Source: Ornithinimicrobium sediminis (GTDB lineage Bacteria > Actinomycetota > Actinomycetes > Actinomycetales > Dermatophilaceae). From it: a stretch of 64,000 nt of DNA. The stretch lies in NCBI RefSeq assembly GCF_021272345.1, contig NZ_JAJSDQ010000002.1, positions 496,001-560,000 on the forward strand. The letters run 5' to 3'. Shown here piece by piece: positions 34,364 to 43,717 of the stretch. Position numbers and translations under genes: made by a program. The notes below the pieces were generated by a model, which searched no databases, had not been told where the DNA came from, and saw only the letters and a list, made by a program, of their open reading frames with translations. How positions within the stretch are numbered: position 1 is the first letter of the stretch; every line of letters starts with the position of its first letter.

Positions 34364-37237
34364 ATGAACCACGACATCGTGTCGACCGTGCAGCGCCTAC
34401 GGGCAGAGGTCCGGGGGCCGGTCGCCGACGACCCCACGGCCAAAGGACTGTATGCCGTCGACGCCAGCAACTACCGGGTCGTCCCCGACGCTGTGGTCAC
34501 CCCGCTGGACGTGGACGACCTCGTGGTGGCGCTGGCCGTGGCCCGGGAGGCCGGTGCGCCCACCGTGCTGCGGGCCGGGGGCACGACCATGGCCGGCAAC
34601 GCGATCGGGGGCGTGGTCCTCGACGTCTCCCGGCATCTCACCGGCATCCTCGACCTCGACCCGGTGGCCCGCACCGCCACGGTCGAGCCAGGTGTCGTCC
34701 TGAGCCATCTCAACACTGCAGCGCGCGCGCACGGCCTGACCTTCGCGGCCGACCCTTCGTCGGCGACGCGGGCCACGCTCGGGGGCATGATCGCCAACAA
34801 CGCGTGCGGGGCGCACTCGGTGGCCTGGGGTACGACGGCGGACAACGTGCTCGGCCTCGAGGTGGTCACCGGTGACGGCCAGCGCCTGTCACTGCAGTCT
34901 CCCGACGGCCGTGCGCGCGGCCGCCAGGAGATCGCGGCGCTGAGCGGCCCCGAAGGTGAGACGACCCGGCGTCTCCTGGCGCTGGGGGAGGAGCACCGGA
35001 GGCTGGTCGAGCGGCGGTTCGGCACCTTCTCCCGGCAGATCTCCGGCTACGCCCTGCAGCACCTCCTGCCGGAGCGTGGCGTAGACGTCGCGCGGTTGCT
35101 GGGTGGCAGCGAGGGCACGCTCGCCACCACCCTCCAGGCGACCCTGCGGCTGGTGGAGCTCCCGACGGCGAGCGTGCTGCTGGCCCTGGGCTTCCCCGAC
35201 GCCGGCGCGGCGGCCGACAGCGTGCCGGTCGTGCTGCCCCACCGGCCCCTGACGATGGAGTCCATCAACGCCACCCTGGTCGACCGGCTGCCGGCCGACG
35301 TGCGCGCAGCCGCGACGTCCGCAGGGCTGCCCGCCGGTTTCATGTGGCTGCTCGTCGAGGTCGGCGACGACGACCTCGACGCGGCGGGCGCCCGGGCCGC
35401 GAGCATCGCCGAGGAGGTGCGCGACCGCATACCCGGCTCCACCTCCTCCGCCGTGACCGACCCGGCGGCACAGTCCGTGCTCTGGAGGTGCCGCCGTGAC
35501 GGGACCGGGCTGGCCACGCGGCGCGCCGACGGCGCCGAGGCCTGGTGCGGCTGGGAGGACGCCGCCGTGCCGCCGCAGCGGCTGGGTGCCTACCTGCGCG
35601 GCCTGGACGAGCTGCTGGGTCGCTACGGCTACTCCGGTGCCTCCTACGGGCACTTCGGCGAGGGCTGCATGCACATGCGGATCGACTTCGACTTCCTCAC
35701 CGACGCAGGCAGACGTGACTACCGTTCCTTCCTGGAGCAGGCGACCGACCTCGTGGTCGGTCTGGGTGGCTCCGTCTCGGGGGAGCACGGGGACGGCCGG
35801 GCGCGCGGGGAGATGGTGGCGCGGATGTACGGCACGGACACCATGGCCGTCTTCGAGCAGGTCAAGAGCATCTTCGACCCGGCCGGTGTGCTCAACCCGC
35901 ACGTCATCACCGACCCTCGACCGGTCGACGAGGACCTCCGGGTGGCCGGTCGGGCCCAGCACCGGCACGTCGCCACGATCTTCTCCTACCCCGAGGACCA
36001 CGGGGACTTCGCGCAGGCCCAGCGTCGGTGTGTCGGTGTCGGCAAGTGCCGTCAGACCTCGGGCGGTGTGATGTGCCCGAGCTACCAGGTCACCCGGGAG
36101 GAGGAGCACTCCACGAGGGGACGCGCCCATCTCCTGTTCGAGATGCTGGAGGGCGACGTCATCACCGACGGCTGGCGCTCCACCGAGGTGCGCGACGCAC
36201 TGGACCTCTGTCTGTCCTGCAAGGGGTGCCTGGGGGACTGCCCGGTCAACGTCGACATGGCGACCTACAAGGCCGAGTTCACCCACCACCACTACAAGGG
36301 CCGACCGTGGCGGCGACCACGGTCCCACTGGTCCATGGGCTGGCTCCCGGTGTGGGCACGTGCGGCAAGCCTGGCGCCCAGCCTGGTCAACGCGGTCACC
36401 GGCTCGCCGGCAGCACCGGCGCTGCGGACCGTCGGCGGCATCGCCGACCGGGAGATCCCCCGCTTTGCCCGACGCAGTCTCACGCGATGGTTCGCCGACC
36501 GAGCACGGGAGGGGACCGGGCACCGAGGCCCGGTGCTGCTGTGGCCCGACACCTTCAGCACCTACCTCGCTCCTGAGGTCGGGCAGGCGGCGGTGCGGGT
36601 CCTGGAGGCTGCAGGGTTCGAGGTCCACCTCCCTCGCGGGCCCGTCTGCTGCGGGCTGACCTGGGTCTCGACGGGACAGCTGGGGGTGGCCCAGGCGGTC
36701 CTGCGCCGGTCTCTCGACACGATCGGGCCGGCGCTGCGGGCCGGAGCCCCGGTGGTGGGCCTCGAGCCCAGCTGCACGGCGATGCTCCGGCACGACGCCG
36801 CAGACCTGCTCGGTGGTGCAGACCTCGCCGTCCGGGCCAGGAGCCAGGTGGTCACCCTCGCCGAGCTGCTACGGGACCGGGCCGGCGACTGGCGACCCCC
36901 GCAGGTCGGTGGACAGGCCCTGGTCCAGGTGCACTGTCACCAGCACTCGGTCATGGGCTTCTCCGCGGACCGCGACCTGATGGCCGCCGCCGGCATCGAG
37001 GTCACCGTCCCCGACTCCGGGTGCTGCGGGCTGGCGGGCAACTTCGGCTTCGAGGCCGGGCACGAGGACGTGTCGCGCGCGGTGGGTGAGCGAGTGCTGC
37101 TCCCGGCCGTACGGGCTGCCGGGCAGGGCGTCGCCGTCGTCGCCGACGGGTTCAGCTGCCGCACCCAGATCGCGCAGGAGACGCCCCGGAGGGCTCGCCA
37201 TCTGGCGGAGCTCCTGGCGGACGGGCTGTCCGGCTGA
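34364..37237 (+). CDS. FAD-binding and Fe-S 2-hydroxyacid dehydrogenase
   Basis: In this 957-residue protein, residues 1-250 hold the VAO-type FAD domain (VLRAGGTTMAGNAIGG; GGMIANNACGAHSVAWGT), followed by a FAD-oxidase C-terminal domain (GASYGHFGEGCMHMR). From about 550 come two 4Fe-4S motifs (CVGVGKCRQTSGGVMCP; CLSCKGCLGDCP), then two CCG domains (VCCGLTW; GCCGLAGN). This is the layout of D-lactate/D-2-hydroxyglutarate dehydrogenases that pass electrons to quinone. In this island it may oxidise a 2-hydroxyacid intermediate made by the linked pathway. Confidence 0.9.
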   Translation: MNHDIVSTVQRLRAEVRGPVADDPTAKGLYAVDASNYRVVPDAVVTPLDVDDLVVALAVAREAGAPTVLRAGGTTMAGNAIGGVVLDVSRHLTGILDLDPVARTATVEPGVVLSHLNTAARAHGLTFAADPSSATRATLGGMIANNACGAHSVAWGTTADNVLGLEVVTGDGQRLSLQSPDGRARGRQEIAALSGPEGETTRRLLALGEEHRRLVERRFGTFSRQISGYALQHLLPERGVDVARLLGGSEGTLATTLQATLRLVELPTASVLLALGFPDAGAAADSVPVVLPHRPLTMESINATLVDRLPADVRAAATSAGLPAGFMWLLVEVGDDDLDAAGARAASIAEEVRDRIPGSTSSAVTDPAAQSVLWRCRRDGTGLATRRADGAEAWCGWEDAAVPPQRLGAYLRGLDELLGRYGYSGASYGHFGEGCMHMRIDFDFLTDAGRRDYRSFLEQATDLVVGLGGSVSGEHGDGRARGEMVARMYGTDTMAVFEQVKSIFDPAGVLNPHVITDPRPVDEDLRVAGRAQHRHVATIFSYPEDHGDFAQAQRRCVGVGKCRQTSGGVMCPSYQVTREEEHSTRGRAHLLFEMLEGDVITDGWRSTEVRDALDLCLSCKGCLGDCPVNVDMATYKAEFTHHHYKGRPWRRPRSHWSMGWLPVWARAASLAPSLVNAVTGSPAAPALRTVGGIADREIPRFARRSLTRWFADRAREGTGHRGPVLLWPDTFSTYLAPEVGQAAVRVLEAAGFEVHLPRGPVCCGLTWVSTGQLGVAQAVLRRSLDTIGPALRAGAPVVGLEPSCTAMLRHDAADLLGGADLAVRARSQVVTLAELLRDRAGDWRPPQVGGQALVQVHCHQHSVMGFSADRDLMAAAGIEVTVPDSGCCGLAGNFGFEAGHEDVSRAVGERVLLPAVRAAGQGVAVVADGFSCRTQIAQETPRRARHLAELLADGLSG

Positions 37238-37448
37238 AGGTCGCCGAACACGCGCCACCCGTCGGTCACGGCCGTCGCCGAGCCGGCCCTGGCCTCCGTC
37301 AGCGCTGGTCGCCGGGCGGCCGGCGTGCGACCCTGGAGTCATGCCCAGGACCACCCATGCGCCCCGACGGACTCGGCGTCCGCGGCGTGTCGCCGGCCCG
37401 CGGCCTGTCACGCCCTCCGCTCCTGTGAGGGTCTGACCGGGGGCTGAC

Positions 37449-39602
37449 ATGACGGGTCAGGAGCTGAAGGTGCTCGGTGGCCGCTACGAGATCGGGGAGC
37501 TGATCGGACGTGGCGGGATGTCCGACGTCCACGCCGGCCGTGACCTCAAGCTGGGCCGTGACGTCGCCGTCAAGATCCTGCGCAGCGAGCTGGCCCGAGA
37601 CCCCTCCTTCCTCACCCGCTTCCGCAGGGAGGCGCGCGCCGCTGCGCAGCTCGACCACCCCTCCATCGTCACCGTCTACGACTGGGGCGAGCACGAGGTC
37701 ATCGAGTCGGGAGGCGCACCGCTACCCGTGGCCTACATCGTCATGGAGCACATCCAGGGACACACCCTGCGAGAGCTGCTCAACGGCGTGGAGGGGGTCG
37801 ACCCCGACGAGGCTGCGCGCATCGTGGCCGCGGTGCTCTCTGCCCTGGAGCTCTCCCACGCACACGGCATCGTCCACCGTGACATCAAGCCCGCCAACGT
37901 CATGCTCACCGCAGACGGGGGTGTCATGGTCATGGACTTCGGCATCGCGCGGGCTCTCGCCGACAGCGGCACCACGACCCTGCAGAACGACGTGCTGGGC
38001 ACCGCGCGCTACATCTCGCCGGAGCAGGCGCAGGGCCAGGACGTGGACGCCCGCTCCGACCTGTACTCGACGGCCTGTCTGCTCTACGAGCTGCTGGCGG
38101 GCCGGGCCCCCTTCGTCGGTGACCCGATGTCCCTGGTCCACCAGCACATCCACGAGGAGGCGGCACGGCCCTCGTCGGTGCGCCCGGACGTGTCCGAGGC
38201 CCTGGACACCGTGTGCCTGCATGCCCTGCGGAAGGACCCGGCCGAGCGCTACGCCTCCGCCCGGGAGTTCCGGGAGGACCTCCTGGCGGCGCTCGAGGGC
38301 GTGCCGGCCTCCTCGCTGCCCCATGCGCCGGCGTCCCAGGGCGCGCGGAGGGCGGCTGCTGGGCTGGCAGCCCTGGGGCTGCCCATGTCGGAGGTCACGG
38401 CCGGCGGGCCGCGCGGTGGGGACGAGGCACCGGCACCGTCGCGCGGGGTCGGCCGGCGTCGCACCTGGACCGCACCGGCGGCCGTGGCGCTGCTCGCTCT
38501 GGTCGGCGTCGGATGGGTCGTCTTCCAGGTGTTCGGTCCCGGCACGGCGACCACCCAGGCAGCCGGTGTCACAGTGCCGTCCCTGACCGAACTGACGAGG
38601 GACGAGGCGGAGGCCGACCTCGCCGCGCTCGGACTGGTGGCGCAGGTCGAGCTCGTCGCCAGCACCAGGGCTGTCGGCACCGTCATCGGCCAGGACCCGC
38701 AAGCCCTGGTCTCGGTGCCGGAGGGCTCCTCGGTGCTCGTCCGTGTCTCGTCCGGCCCGGATGCGGTGACCGTGCCCGATGTCCGGGGGTCGAGCGAGTC
38801 GGCCGCGCGCACCATCCTGGAGCAACGTGGGCTCCGCGTCGCCGAGGAGGTGAGCGAGACCATCGACGTCGACCTCGCGGACGGGGCTGTGTCGGACACC
38901 GACCCGGCGGCTGGTGAGGAGGTCAGCCCGGGGACGTCGGTGACGCTCGTGCTGGCCAGCGGGCAGTCCGAGGTGCCCGACGTCGTGGGCCTGCGCTCGG
39001 TCGAGGCAGTGGGCCTGCTGCTCGACAACCGGCTGCGGGGCCAGATCGAGCGCGTGCCCACCTCCGAGGCTGCGCCCGGCACGGTGGTCGAGCATCGACC
39101 GGAGGCGGGTGCCGTGGTGGACTACGGCACCGACGTGGTGCTGGTCGTGGCGTCGACACCGCCACCGCCACCGCCGCCACCACCCCCACCCCCGGAGCCG
39201 CCGGCTCCCGCCTCGCCGGCCCCCGCCCCTACGCCCCCTCCCGCGCCGGAACCGACGACGAGACCGTCGCCGACGACCGAGCCGGAGCCGACGACCGACC
39301 CGGAGCCGACCACGGAGCCGGAGCCGACCACGGAGCCGGAGCCGACCACGGAGCCGGAGCCGACGACCGACCCGGAGCCGACCACGGAGCCGGAGCCGAC
39401 CACGGAGCCGGAGCCGACGACCGACCCGGAGCCGACCACGGAGCCGGAGCCGACGACCCCGCCACCGACGAGCGAGCCCCCTCCGACGACCGACCCTCCC
39501 GCGCCGACGACACAGACGTCCGAGCCCACCCAGGAGCTGCCGCCGTCGCCGCGGCCTCCGCCCCCACCGGACCCGTCGCCCTCGACACAGGGGCGGCCGT
39601 GA
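37449..39602 (+). CDS. PASTA-domain Ser/Thr protein kinase with long Pro/Glu/Thr tail
   Basis: The 717-residue protein has a kinase domain at residues 10-280: glycine loop LIGRGGMSDVHAG, lysine VAVKILR, catalytic loop HRDIKPANVM, DFGIARA and APE-like ISPEQAQG. A juxtamembrane stretch and one helix (AAVALLALVGVGWVVFQVFG) follow near residue 345. Outside are three PASTA repeats (VTVPSLTELTRDEA; VTVPDVRGSSES; SEVPDVVGLRSVE) and a 150-residue tail of (E/D)PEPTT repeats. PASTA domains sense peptidoglycan fragments. Unlike pknB of the division cluster, it has no rodA/pbpA neighbours here. Confidence 0.93.
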   Translation: MTGQELKVLGGRYEIGELIGRGGMSDVHAGRDLKLGRDVAVKILRSELARDPSFLTRFRREARAAAQLDHPSIVTVYDWGEHEVIESGGAPLPVAYIVMEHIQGHTLRELLNGVEGVDPDEAARIVAAVLSALELSHAHGIVHRDIKPANVMLTADGGVMVMDFGIARALADSGTTTLQNDVLGTARYISPEQAQGQDVDARSDLYSTACLLYELLAGRAPFVGDPMSLVHQHIHEEAARPSSVRPDVSEALDTVCLHALRKDPAERYASAREFREDLLAALEGVPASSLPHAPASQGARRAAAGLAALGLPMSEVTAGGPRGGDEAPAPSRGVGRRRTWTAPAAVALLALVGVGWVVFQVFGPGTATTQAAGVTVPSLTELTRDEAEADLAALGLVAQVELVASTRAVGTVIGQDPQALVSVPEGSSVLVRVSSGPDAVTVPDVRGSSESAARTILEQRGLRVAEEVSETIDVDLADGAVSDTDPAAGEEVSPGTSVTLVLASGQSEVPDVVGLRSVEAVGLLLDNRLRGQIERVPTSEAAPGTVVEHRPEAGAVVDYGTDVVLVVASTPPPPPPPPPPPPEPPAPASPAPAPTPPPAPEPTTRPSPTTEPEPTTDPEPTTEPEPTTEPEPTTEPEPTTDPEPTTEPEPTTEPEPTTDPEPTTEPEPTTPPPTSEPPPTTDPPAPTTQTSEPTQELPPSPRPPPPPDPSPSTQGRP
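39279..39458 (+). repeat. ten tandem 18-bp repeats in the kinase tail
   Basis: Ten exact-length units of 18 bases (gagccggagccgaccacg with g/c variants) encode (E/D)PEPTT. Units 2, 6 and 9 carry Asp first and the others Glu, a pattern that suggests past duplication of blocks. Copy number is likely to vary between strains. Confidence 0.9.
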
Positions 39603-39839
39603 GGCCAGATCCGGATGAGGGACCAGAGCCGACCGAGCTCGGCTGAGAGCCGACGGAAGGACGACGCTGCGTGGGCGAAGACCGGAGGAGCACGTCGCAA
39701 AGACCCTCTGACCTGGGTTCTCCGTTACCAGATCGTCATCCACAGGGTGCTGCGCACGGCGTCGCCATCGTGGGATGCTCCGTCCACACGTGACCTTCCG
39801 TGCTCGGGGCGCGAGGTCACACGGATCCAGGAGTGATGC

Positions 39840-40412
39840 ATGCAACGATCGAAGCAGGCGACCGGAGTGTTCTCGGCTGCTGCGCTGGTGGCCTTCGGGT
39901 TCCTGGGCGCGAGCGCCGCGACAGCCGACCAGCACGAGGAGGACTCGCGCAGGGTCACCTTCTGCCACGCCACCCCACCCGCCACCGCGGCCCAGGGCTG
40001 GAACGCGATCACCACCGACGGCAACGCGATCATCCGGCAGGGCCACGACGGTCACGGTGCCGACATCATCCCCGCGTTCACCTATGACGACGGGGAGTAC
40101 CCCGGTCTCAACCTCGACACCGTGTTCGGCTCCGGCGTCACCGGGGCCGAGATCCTGGCCGCCGGGTGCGTCCTGGTCGAGCCCGAGGAGCCGGAGGAGC
40201 CCGAGGAGCCGGAGGAGCCGGAGGAGCCCGAGGAGCCCGAGGAGCCGGAGGAGCCCGAGAAGCCGGAGCAGCCCGAGGAGCCCGAGAAGCCGGAGCAGCC
40301 CGAGAAGCCCGTGACCCCCGTCGAGCCCACGAAGCCGGTCACGCCCGCGGAGCCCGTCGAGCCGGCGAAGCCGGCGACCCCGGTCACCGGTGAGGTCGAC
40401 TACACCGGGTGA
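39840..40412 (+). CDS. secreted Glu/Pro-repeat protein with a CHATxx domain
   Basis: The 190-residue protein has a signal peptide (MQRSKQATGVFSAAALVAFG, cleavage near TADQ). A 75-residue domain follows, starting VTFCHATPPATAAQGWNAI and ending ADIIPAFTYDDGEYPGL, with cysteines near its ends. Similar CHxTGS...DIIPPF domains occur in many secreted actinobacterial proteins of unknown function. The tail is (EEP/EKP/EQP)n, ending in TPVTGEVDYTG, with no LPxTG anchor or final membrane helix. It lies between a PASTA kinase and an L,D-transpeptidase, so a wall or surface role is likely. Confidence 0.75.
   Translation: MQRSKQATGVFSAAALVAFGFLGASAATADQHEEDSRRVTFCHATPPATAAQGWNAITTDGNAIIRQGHDGHGADIIPAFTYDDGEYPGLNLDTVFGSGVTGAEILAAGCVLVEPEEPEEPEEPEEPEEPEEPEEPEEPEKPEQPEEPEKPEQPEKPVTPVEPTKPVTPAEPVEPAKPATPVTGEVDYTG
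40179..40315 (+). repeat. EEP-coding low-complexity repeats
   Basis: About 15 copies of a 9-base unit (gagcccgag/gagccggag forms) encode EEP, EKP and EQP triplets in the secreted protein's tail. The stretch could form an extended stalk and is prone to length change. Confidence 0.8.
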
Positions 40413-40497
40413 GGCACGCGACCCTGCGGCGGCCCGGAGGGACACCCGGGCCGCCGCCGCTACCTGGGTGCCACAGCCCGCCGCCGTCGGGGGAGTC

Positions 40498-41268
40498 GTG
40501 CACCCCCGGCTGACGAGGCACGTGGGCTGGGGGGCCGCCGCGCTGCTGCTGTTGCTCGGATGCTCGGCCCCGACGACCGACCCCTCGGCGACCACCGCGA
40601 GCGAGCGCGCGACCACGGCCGCGTCCGCCTCGGCGGTGGACGTGGGCGCCCCCGGGGACAGCGCCCGGGTCGTGCCGTCCTCGTCGCTGGCCGCGGAGTC
40701 CGTGGGCAGCACGGTGGCTGTCCGCGCGACCGTGGACGGCCCGGTCACCCATACCTTCGACAACCCCACGCCGACGGGGGTCCCGCTGACCTTCGCGGTG
40801 CTCGACAGCCGTGAGGGCTGGCTCGAGGTGCAGCTGCCGGTGCGGCCCAACGGGACCACCGGCTGGGTCGAGGCGCAGCAGGTCACGGTCCGCGAGGTCC
40901 GTCACTTCCTGCGGGTCTCCACCTCGGCCAACACGCTGGAGCTCTACCGCCACGGAGAGCTGGTGCAGCAGCTCCCGGTCGCGACCGGCACGGGCGACAC
41001 GCCCACGCCCTTGGGCACGTTCTACCTCACCGAGCTGGTGGCGCCGACGAACGAGGGCTACGGACCGTTCGCCTACGGGATCTCGGCCTACTCGGATGTG
41101 CTCAACGAGTTCCTCGGTGGACCCGGCCAGATCGGGCTGCACGGCACCGACGACGCGGGCAGCATCGGTCGAGCCGCCAGCCACGGCTGCATCCGCATGG
41201 ACAACGACGACATCACGACCCTCTCCGCTCTGCTGCCCCTCGGGACCCCGATCGAGATCACGGAGTGA
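40498..41268 (+). CDS. L,D-transpeptidase lipoprotein (YkuD)
   Basis: The GTG at 40498 with ggggga upstream gives 256 residues. A lipoprotein signal ends in the lipobox LLLLGCS. A Ser/Thr/Ala-rich linker and a beta-rich region come next, then the YkuD domain (FLRVSTSANTLELYRHGELV; TPLGTFYLTEL) with active-site histidine in IGLHGTDD and cysteine in ASHGCIRM. It should form 3-3 cross-links in peptidoglycan. Its 3' end overlaps the convergent M20 gene by 11 bases. Confidence 0.9.
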   Translation: MHPRLTRHVGWGAAALLLLLGCSAPTTDPSATTASERATTAASASAVDVGAPGDSARVVPSSSLAAESVGSTVAVRATVDGPVTHTFDNPTPTGVPLTFAVLDSREGWLEVQLPVRPNGTTGWVEAQQVTVREVRHFLRVSTSANTLELYRHGELVQQLPVATGTGDTPTPLGTFYLTELVAPTNEGYGPFAYGISAYSDVLNEFLGGPGQIGLHGTDDAGSIGRAASHGCIRMDNDDITTLSALLPLGTPIEITE

Positions 41269-42463
41269 GCAGGCGCAGGGCAGCCAGGGCGTAGGCGCGG
41301 GCGGCCACGACGAGCTCGTCCACCCCCACCGACTCGTCGGGTCGGTGCGCCTGGTCGCTCACCGAGCCGGGGCCCAGCACGACGACGGGCAGACCCCACT
41401 CGGCGTCCACGAAACCGCCGTCACAGGCCGCCGTCCACCCACCGAGCGGCAGGCCCGGTCCTCCGGCGTCGGCGAGCGCCCGGTCGGTCGCCACGACCAC
41501 CGGGTGGTCAGCCTGTGTCTCGAAGCCGGGCATGTCCATGGGCGACTCGAGGGTCCAGCTCAGCCCGCGCTCGTCCAGGCGCAGCGAGGCCAGGCGAGCC
41601 TGGACCGCCTCGACGACAGAGGCGATGGACTCACCCGGCAGGAGCCGGCGGTCCACCTCCACCCGGCACTCGGCCGGCACCACGGACCCACCGGTGCCAC
41701 CCGTGATGACGCCGACGTTGAAGGTGGGGGGCCCGACCAGGGGATGGGGGCTGCGGGCCAGCTCGGCGTGCCAGCGCTCGACCTCCGCCACGACGGCGGC
41801 CGCGCCGTGGATGGCGTTGCGCCCGTCGCCGGGCCGTCCGGCATGCGCGGCGACCCCGTGGACGGTCACGACCAGGTAGCACGCACCCCGCGCCGCCACG
41901 ATGGTCTGCAGGTCGGTGGGCTCGGCCACGAGGCACCCCAGCAGGTCGTGGCGCGGCCGCCGGGCGATCCACTCCCGCACCCCGATGCCCTCCTGCTCCT
42001 CGTCGGCGAGGGCGGCGAGGAGCACGGGGCCGGACGGCCTGACGTCTGCTGCACGGAGGGCACGCATCGCGACCAGCGCCGCAGCGAGCCCGCCCTTCAT
42101 ATCGCTGCTCCCACGCCCGTGGAGGCGGCCGTCGCGGACCTCACCACCGAAGGGGTCGAGGCTCCAGCCGTCGCCGACCGGCACGACATCGGTGTGCCCG
42201 AGGACCAGCAGGCCCGGACCGCCTCCGCCGGGCAGGACGACCTCCACGTTCGGCCGCCCCGGTCGGACGTCCCACGCGTGTGCCTCCAGTCCGGCGCCCA
42301 CCGCAAGGTCGACGAGGACGTCGGCCGTGGCGGCCTCATCACCGGGCGGGTTCTGTCCAGGTGCCTGCACCAGCCGCCGGGTCATCGCGACCAGGTCGTC
42401 GGCGTCGACGAGCGCCAGCACCCGACGCTCCAGGTCGGACAGGGTGTCCTGTCTCACCTCCAT
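41258..42463 (-). CDS. M20-family deacylase (ArgE/DapE-like)
   Basis: The 401-residue zinc peptidase-fold protein has metal ligands in VLGHTDVVPVGDGW and RGSSDMKGGLAAAL, the catalytic ALADEEQEG, and the lid-domain segment GVAAHAGRPGDGRNAIHG. Family members remove acyl groups from amino acids such as acetylornithine. In this operon, behind the ectoine-hydrolase homologue, it is well placed to deacetylate N-acetyl-diaminobutyrate in place of the usual DoeB/EutE, but that is inference. It starts 8 bases after the aminotransferase stop. Confidence 0.85.
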   Translation of the reverse strand: MEVRQDTLSDLERRVLALVDADDLVAMTRRLVQAPGQNPPGDEAATADVLVDLAVGAGLEAHAWDVRPGRPNVEVVLPGGGGPGLLVLGHTDVVPVGDGWSLDPFGGEVRDGRLHGRGSSDMKGGLAAALVAMRALRAADVRPSGPVLLAALADEEQEGIGVREWIARRPRHDLLGCLVAEPTDLQTIVAARGACYLVVTVHGVAAHAGRPGDGRNAIHGAAAVVAEVERWHAELARSPHPLVGPPTFNVGVITGGTGGSVVPAECRVEVDRRLLPGESIASVVEAVQARLASLRLDERGLSWTLESPMDMPGFETQADHPVVVATDRALADAGGPGLPLGGWTAACDGGFVDAEWGLPVVVLGPGSVSDQAHRPDESVGVDELVVAARAYALAALRLLTP

Positions 42464-42470
42464 GCCCGGG

Positions 42471-43682
42471 TCAGCCGGCCAGGCGGTCGACCGCCGCCCG
42501 CAGCCGGGCCACACCCTCGGCAATGCGCGGGGGCGGTGTCGAGGCGAAGCACAGGCGCAAGGCGTCGGGGAACCGGCGGCTGGGGGAGAACGCGTTGCCC
42601 GGGATGTAGGCGACGCCCTCGGCCAGGGCCACCTCGAAGAGCGCCTCGGTGTCCACCGCCGGGTCGAACGTCACCCAGAGGAAGAAGCCGCCCTCGGGGT
42701 CGGTCCACCGTGCCAGGTCGCCGAAGTGCTCCGTCAGCGCCTGCTGCATCGCCACCTTGCGCTCGTGGTACGCGGCCCGGGTGCGCGTGAGGTGCTCGGC
42801 GAGGTAGCCCTCTCGCAGGAAGCCCTCGAGCATCCGCTGGGCAGGCAGGTTGGTGCACGTGTCCATGGCCTGCTTGGCGTTGATGAGCAGCCGCTGCAGC
42901 GACGGGTCGGTGTCGACCCAGCCCACCCGCAGCCCAGGGGCCACGATCTTGCTGAAGGTGCGCACCGAGAAGACCAGCGGGTCGCCGTCGGCGAGCTGGT
43001 GCAGCGACGGCACGGGTTCGCCGGCGAAGCGCAGCATCCCGTAGGGGTCGTCGTCGATGACCAGGGACCCCCACTCCCGCGCCACCTCGAGCAGCTGGTG
43101 ACGGCGAGCCAGGCTCAGGGAGGTGCCGGAGGGGTTCTGGAAGGTCGGGACGGTGTAGATCGCCTTCGGCGTCCGTCCTGCGTGGTCGACCAGGGCGACG
43201 AGCGCGTCGACGTCCATGCCTTCCTGGTCGACCGGCACCTCGAGCAGCTGCGCCTGGTAGGAGAGGGCGGTCGCGCTGCCGTTGGTGTACGTAGGCGACT
43301 CCACCGTCACCAGGTCACCGGGGTCGACGAAGAGCTTGCACGCAAGGTCCAGCCCCTGCATGCCACCGGAGGTGATGGTGACCCGGTCCAGGGTGGTGGC
43401 GTCGGTCGTGCCCTCCAGCGCGGCCACGAGCGCCTCGCGCAGGGGCATGTCACCCTCGGTGGCGGCGTAGTCGAAGGAGTCGGGCCGGTGCACCCCCAGG
43501 GCCGTCGCCGAGACCTCGGCCAGGGCTCGCGTCGGGATGGCCTCGGCGGCCGGTGACCCCATCGCGAAGCGCACGATGTCGTGCGACTGCCTGGCGAGCA
43601 GGGAGGTGCTCGAGTCGATCACCGAGCCGACCAGGTCGTCGGCGCGGGCCGCGAGCGGGAGGCTGGTGGTGGGGGTGGTCAT
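42471..43682 (-). CDS. class I/II PLP aminotransferase (2-aminoadipate/MocR-type fold)
   Basis: This 403-residue stand-alone aminotransferase has the TSGGMQGLDLACKLFVDPGD segment, YTVPTFQNPSGTSLS, VIDDDPYGMLRF and the PLP lysine in VRTFSKIVAPGLRVGW. It has no DNA-binding domain, unlike MocR regulators. Relatives act on 2-aminoadipate, kynurenine or aromatic amino acids. It may transaminate a diamino- or 2-hydroxy-derived intermediate of the operon. The ATG at 43682 has aaggag upstream. Confidence 0.85.
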   Translation of the reverse strand: MTTPTTSLPLAARADDLVGSVIDSSTSLLARQSHDIVRFAMGSPAAEAIPTRALAEVSATALGVHRPDSFDYAATEGDMPLREALVAALEGTTDATTLDRVTITSGGMQGLDLACKLFVDPGDLVTVESPTYTNGSATALSYQAQLLEVPVDQEGMDVDALVALVDHAGRTPKAIYTVPTFQNPSGTSLSLARRHQLLEVAREWGSLVIDDDPYGMLRFAGEPVPSLHQLADGDPLVFSVRTFSKIVAPGLRVGWVDTDPSLQRLLINAKQAMDTCTNLPAQRMLEGFLREGYLAEHLTRTRAAYHERKVAMQQALTEHFGDLARWTDPEGGFFLWVTFDPAVDTEALFEVALAEGVAYIPGNAFSPSRRFPDALRLCFASTPPPRIAEGVARLRAAVDRLAG

Positions 43683-43717
43683 GATGGCTCCTTCGTGTTG
43701 CGGACGGGGACAAGCGG

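Noticed and set aside
39279-39458. Possible CRISPR array
   Set aside because: The 18-bp units are contiguous with no spacers and lie in frame within the kinase gene.
37722-40886. 1054-codon minus-strand frame with Leu/Gly/Arg repeats opposite the PASTA kinase
   Set aside because: The repeats are the reverse complement of the EPTT and EEP repeats; no independent coding evidence.
40811-42790. 659-codon plus-strand frame over the transpeptidase and M20 genes
   Set aside because: It is Ser/Arg/Pro-rich, antisense or out of frame to two well-supported genes, and has no homologous motif; a GC-skew artefact.
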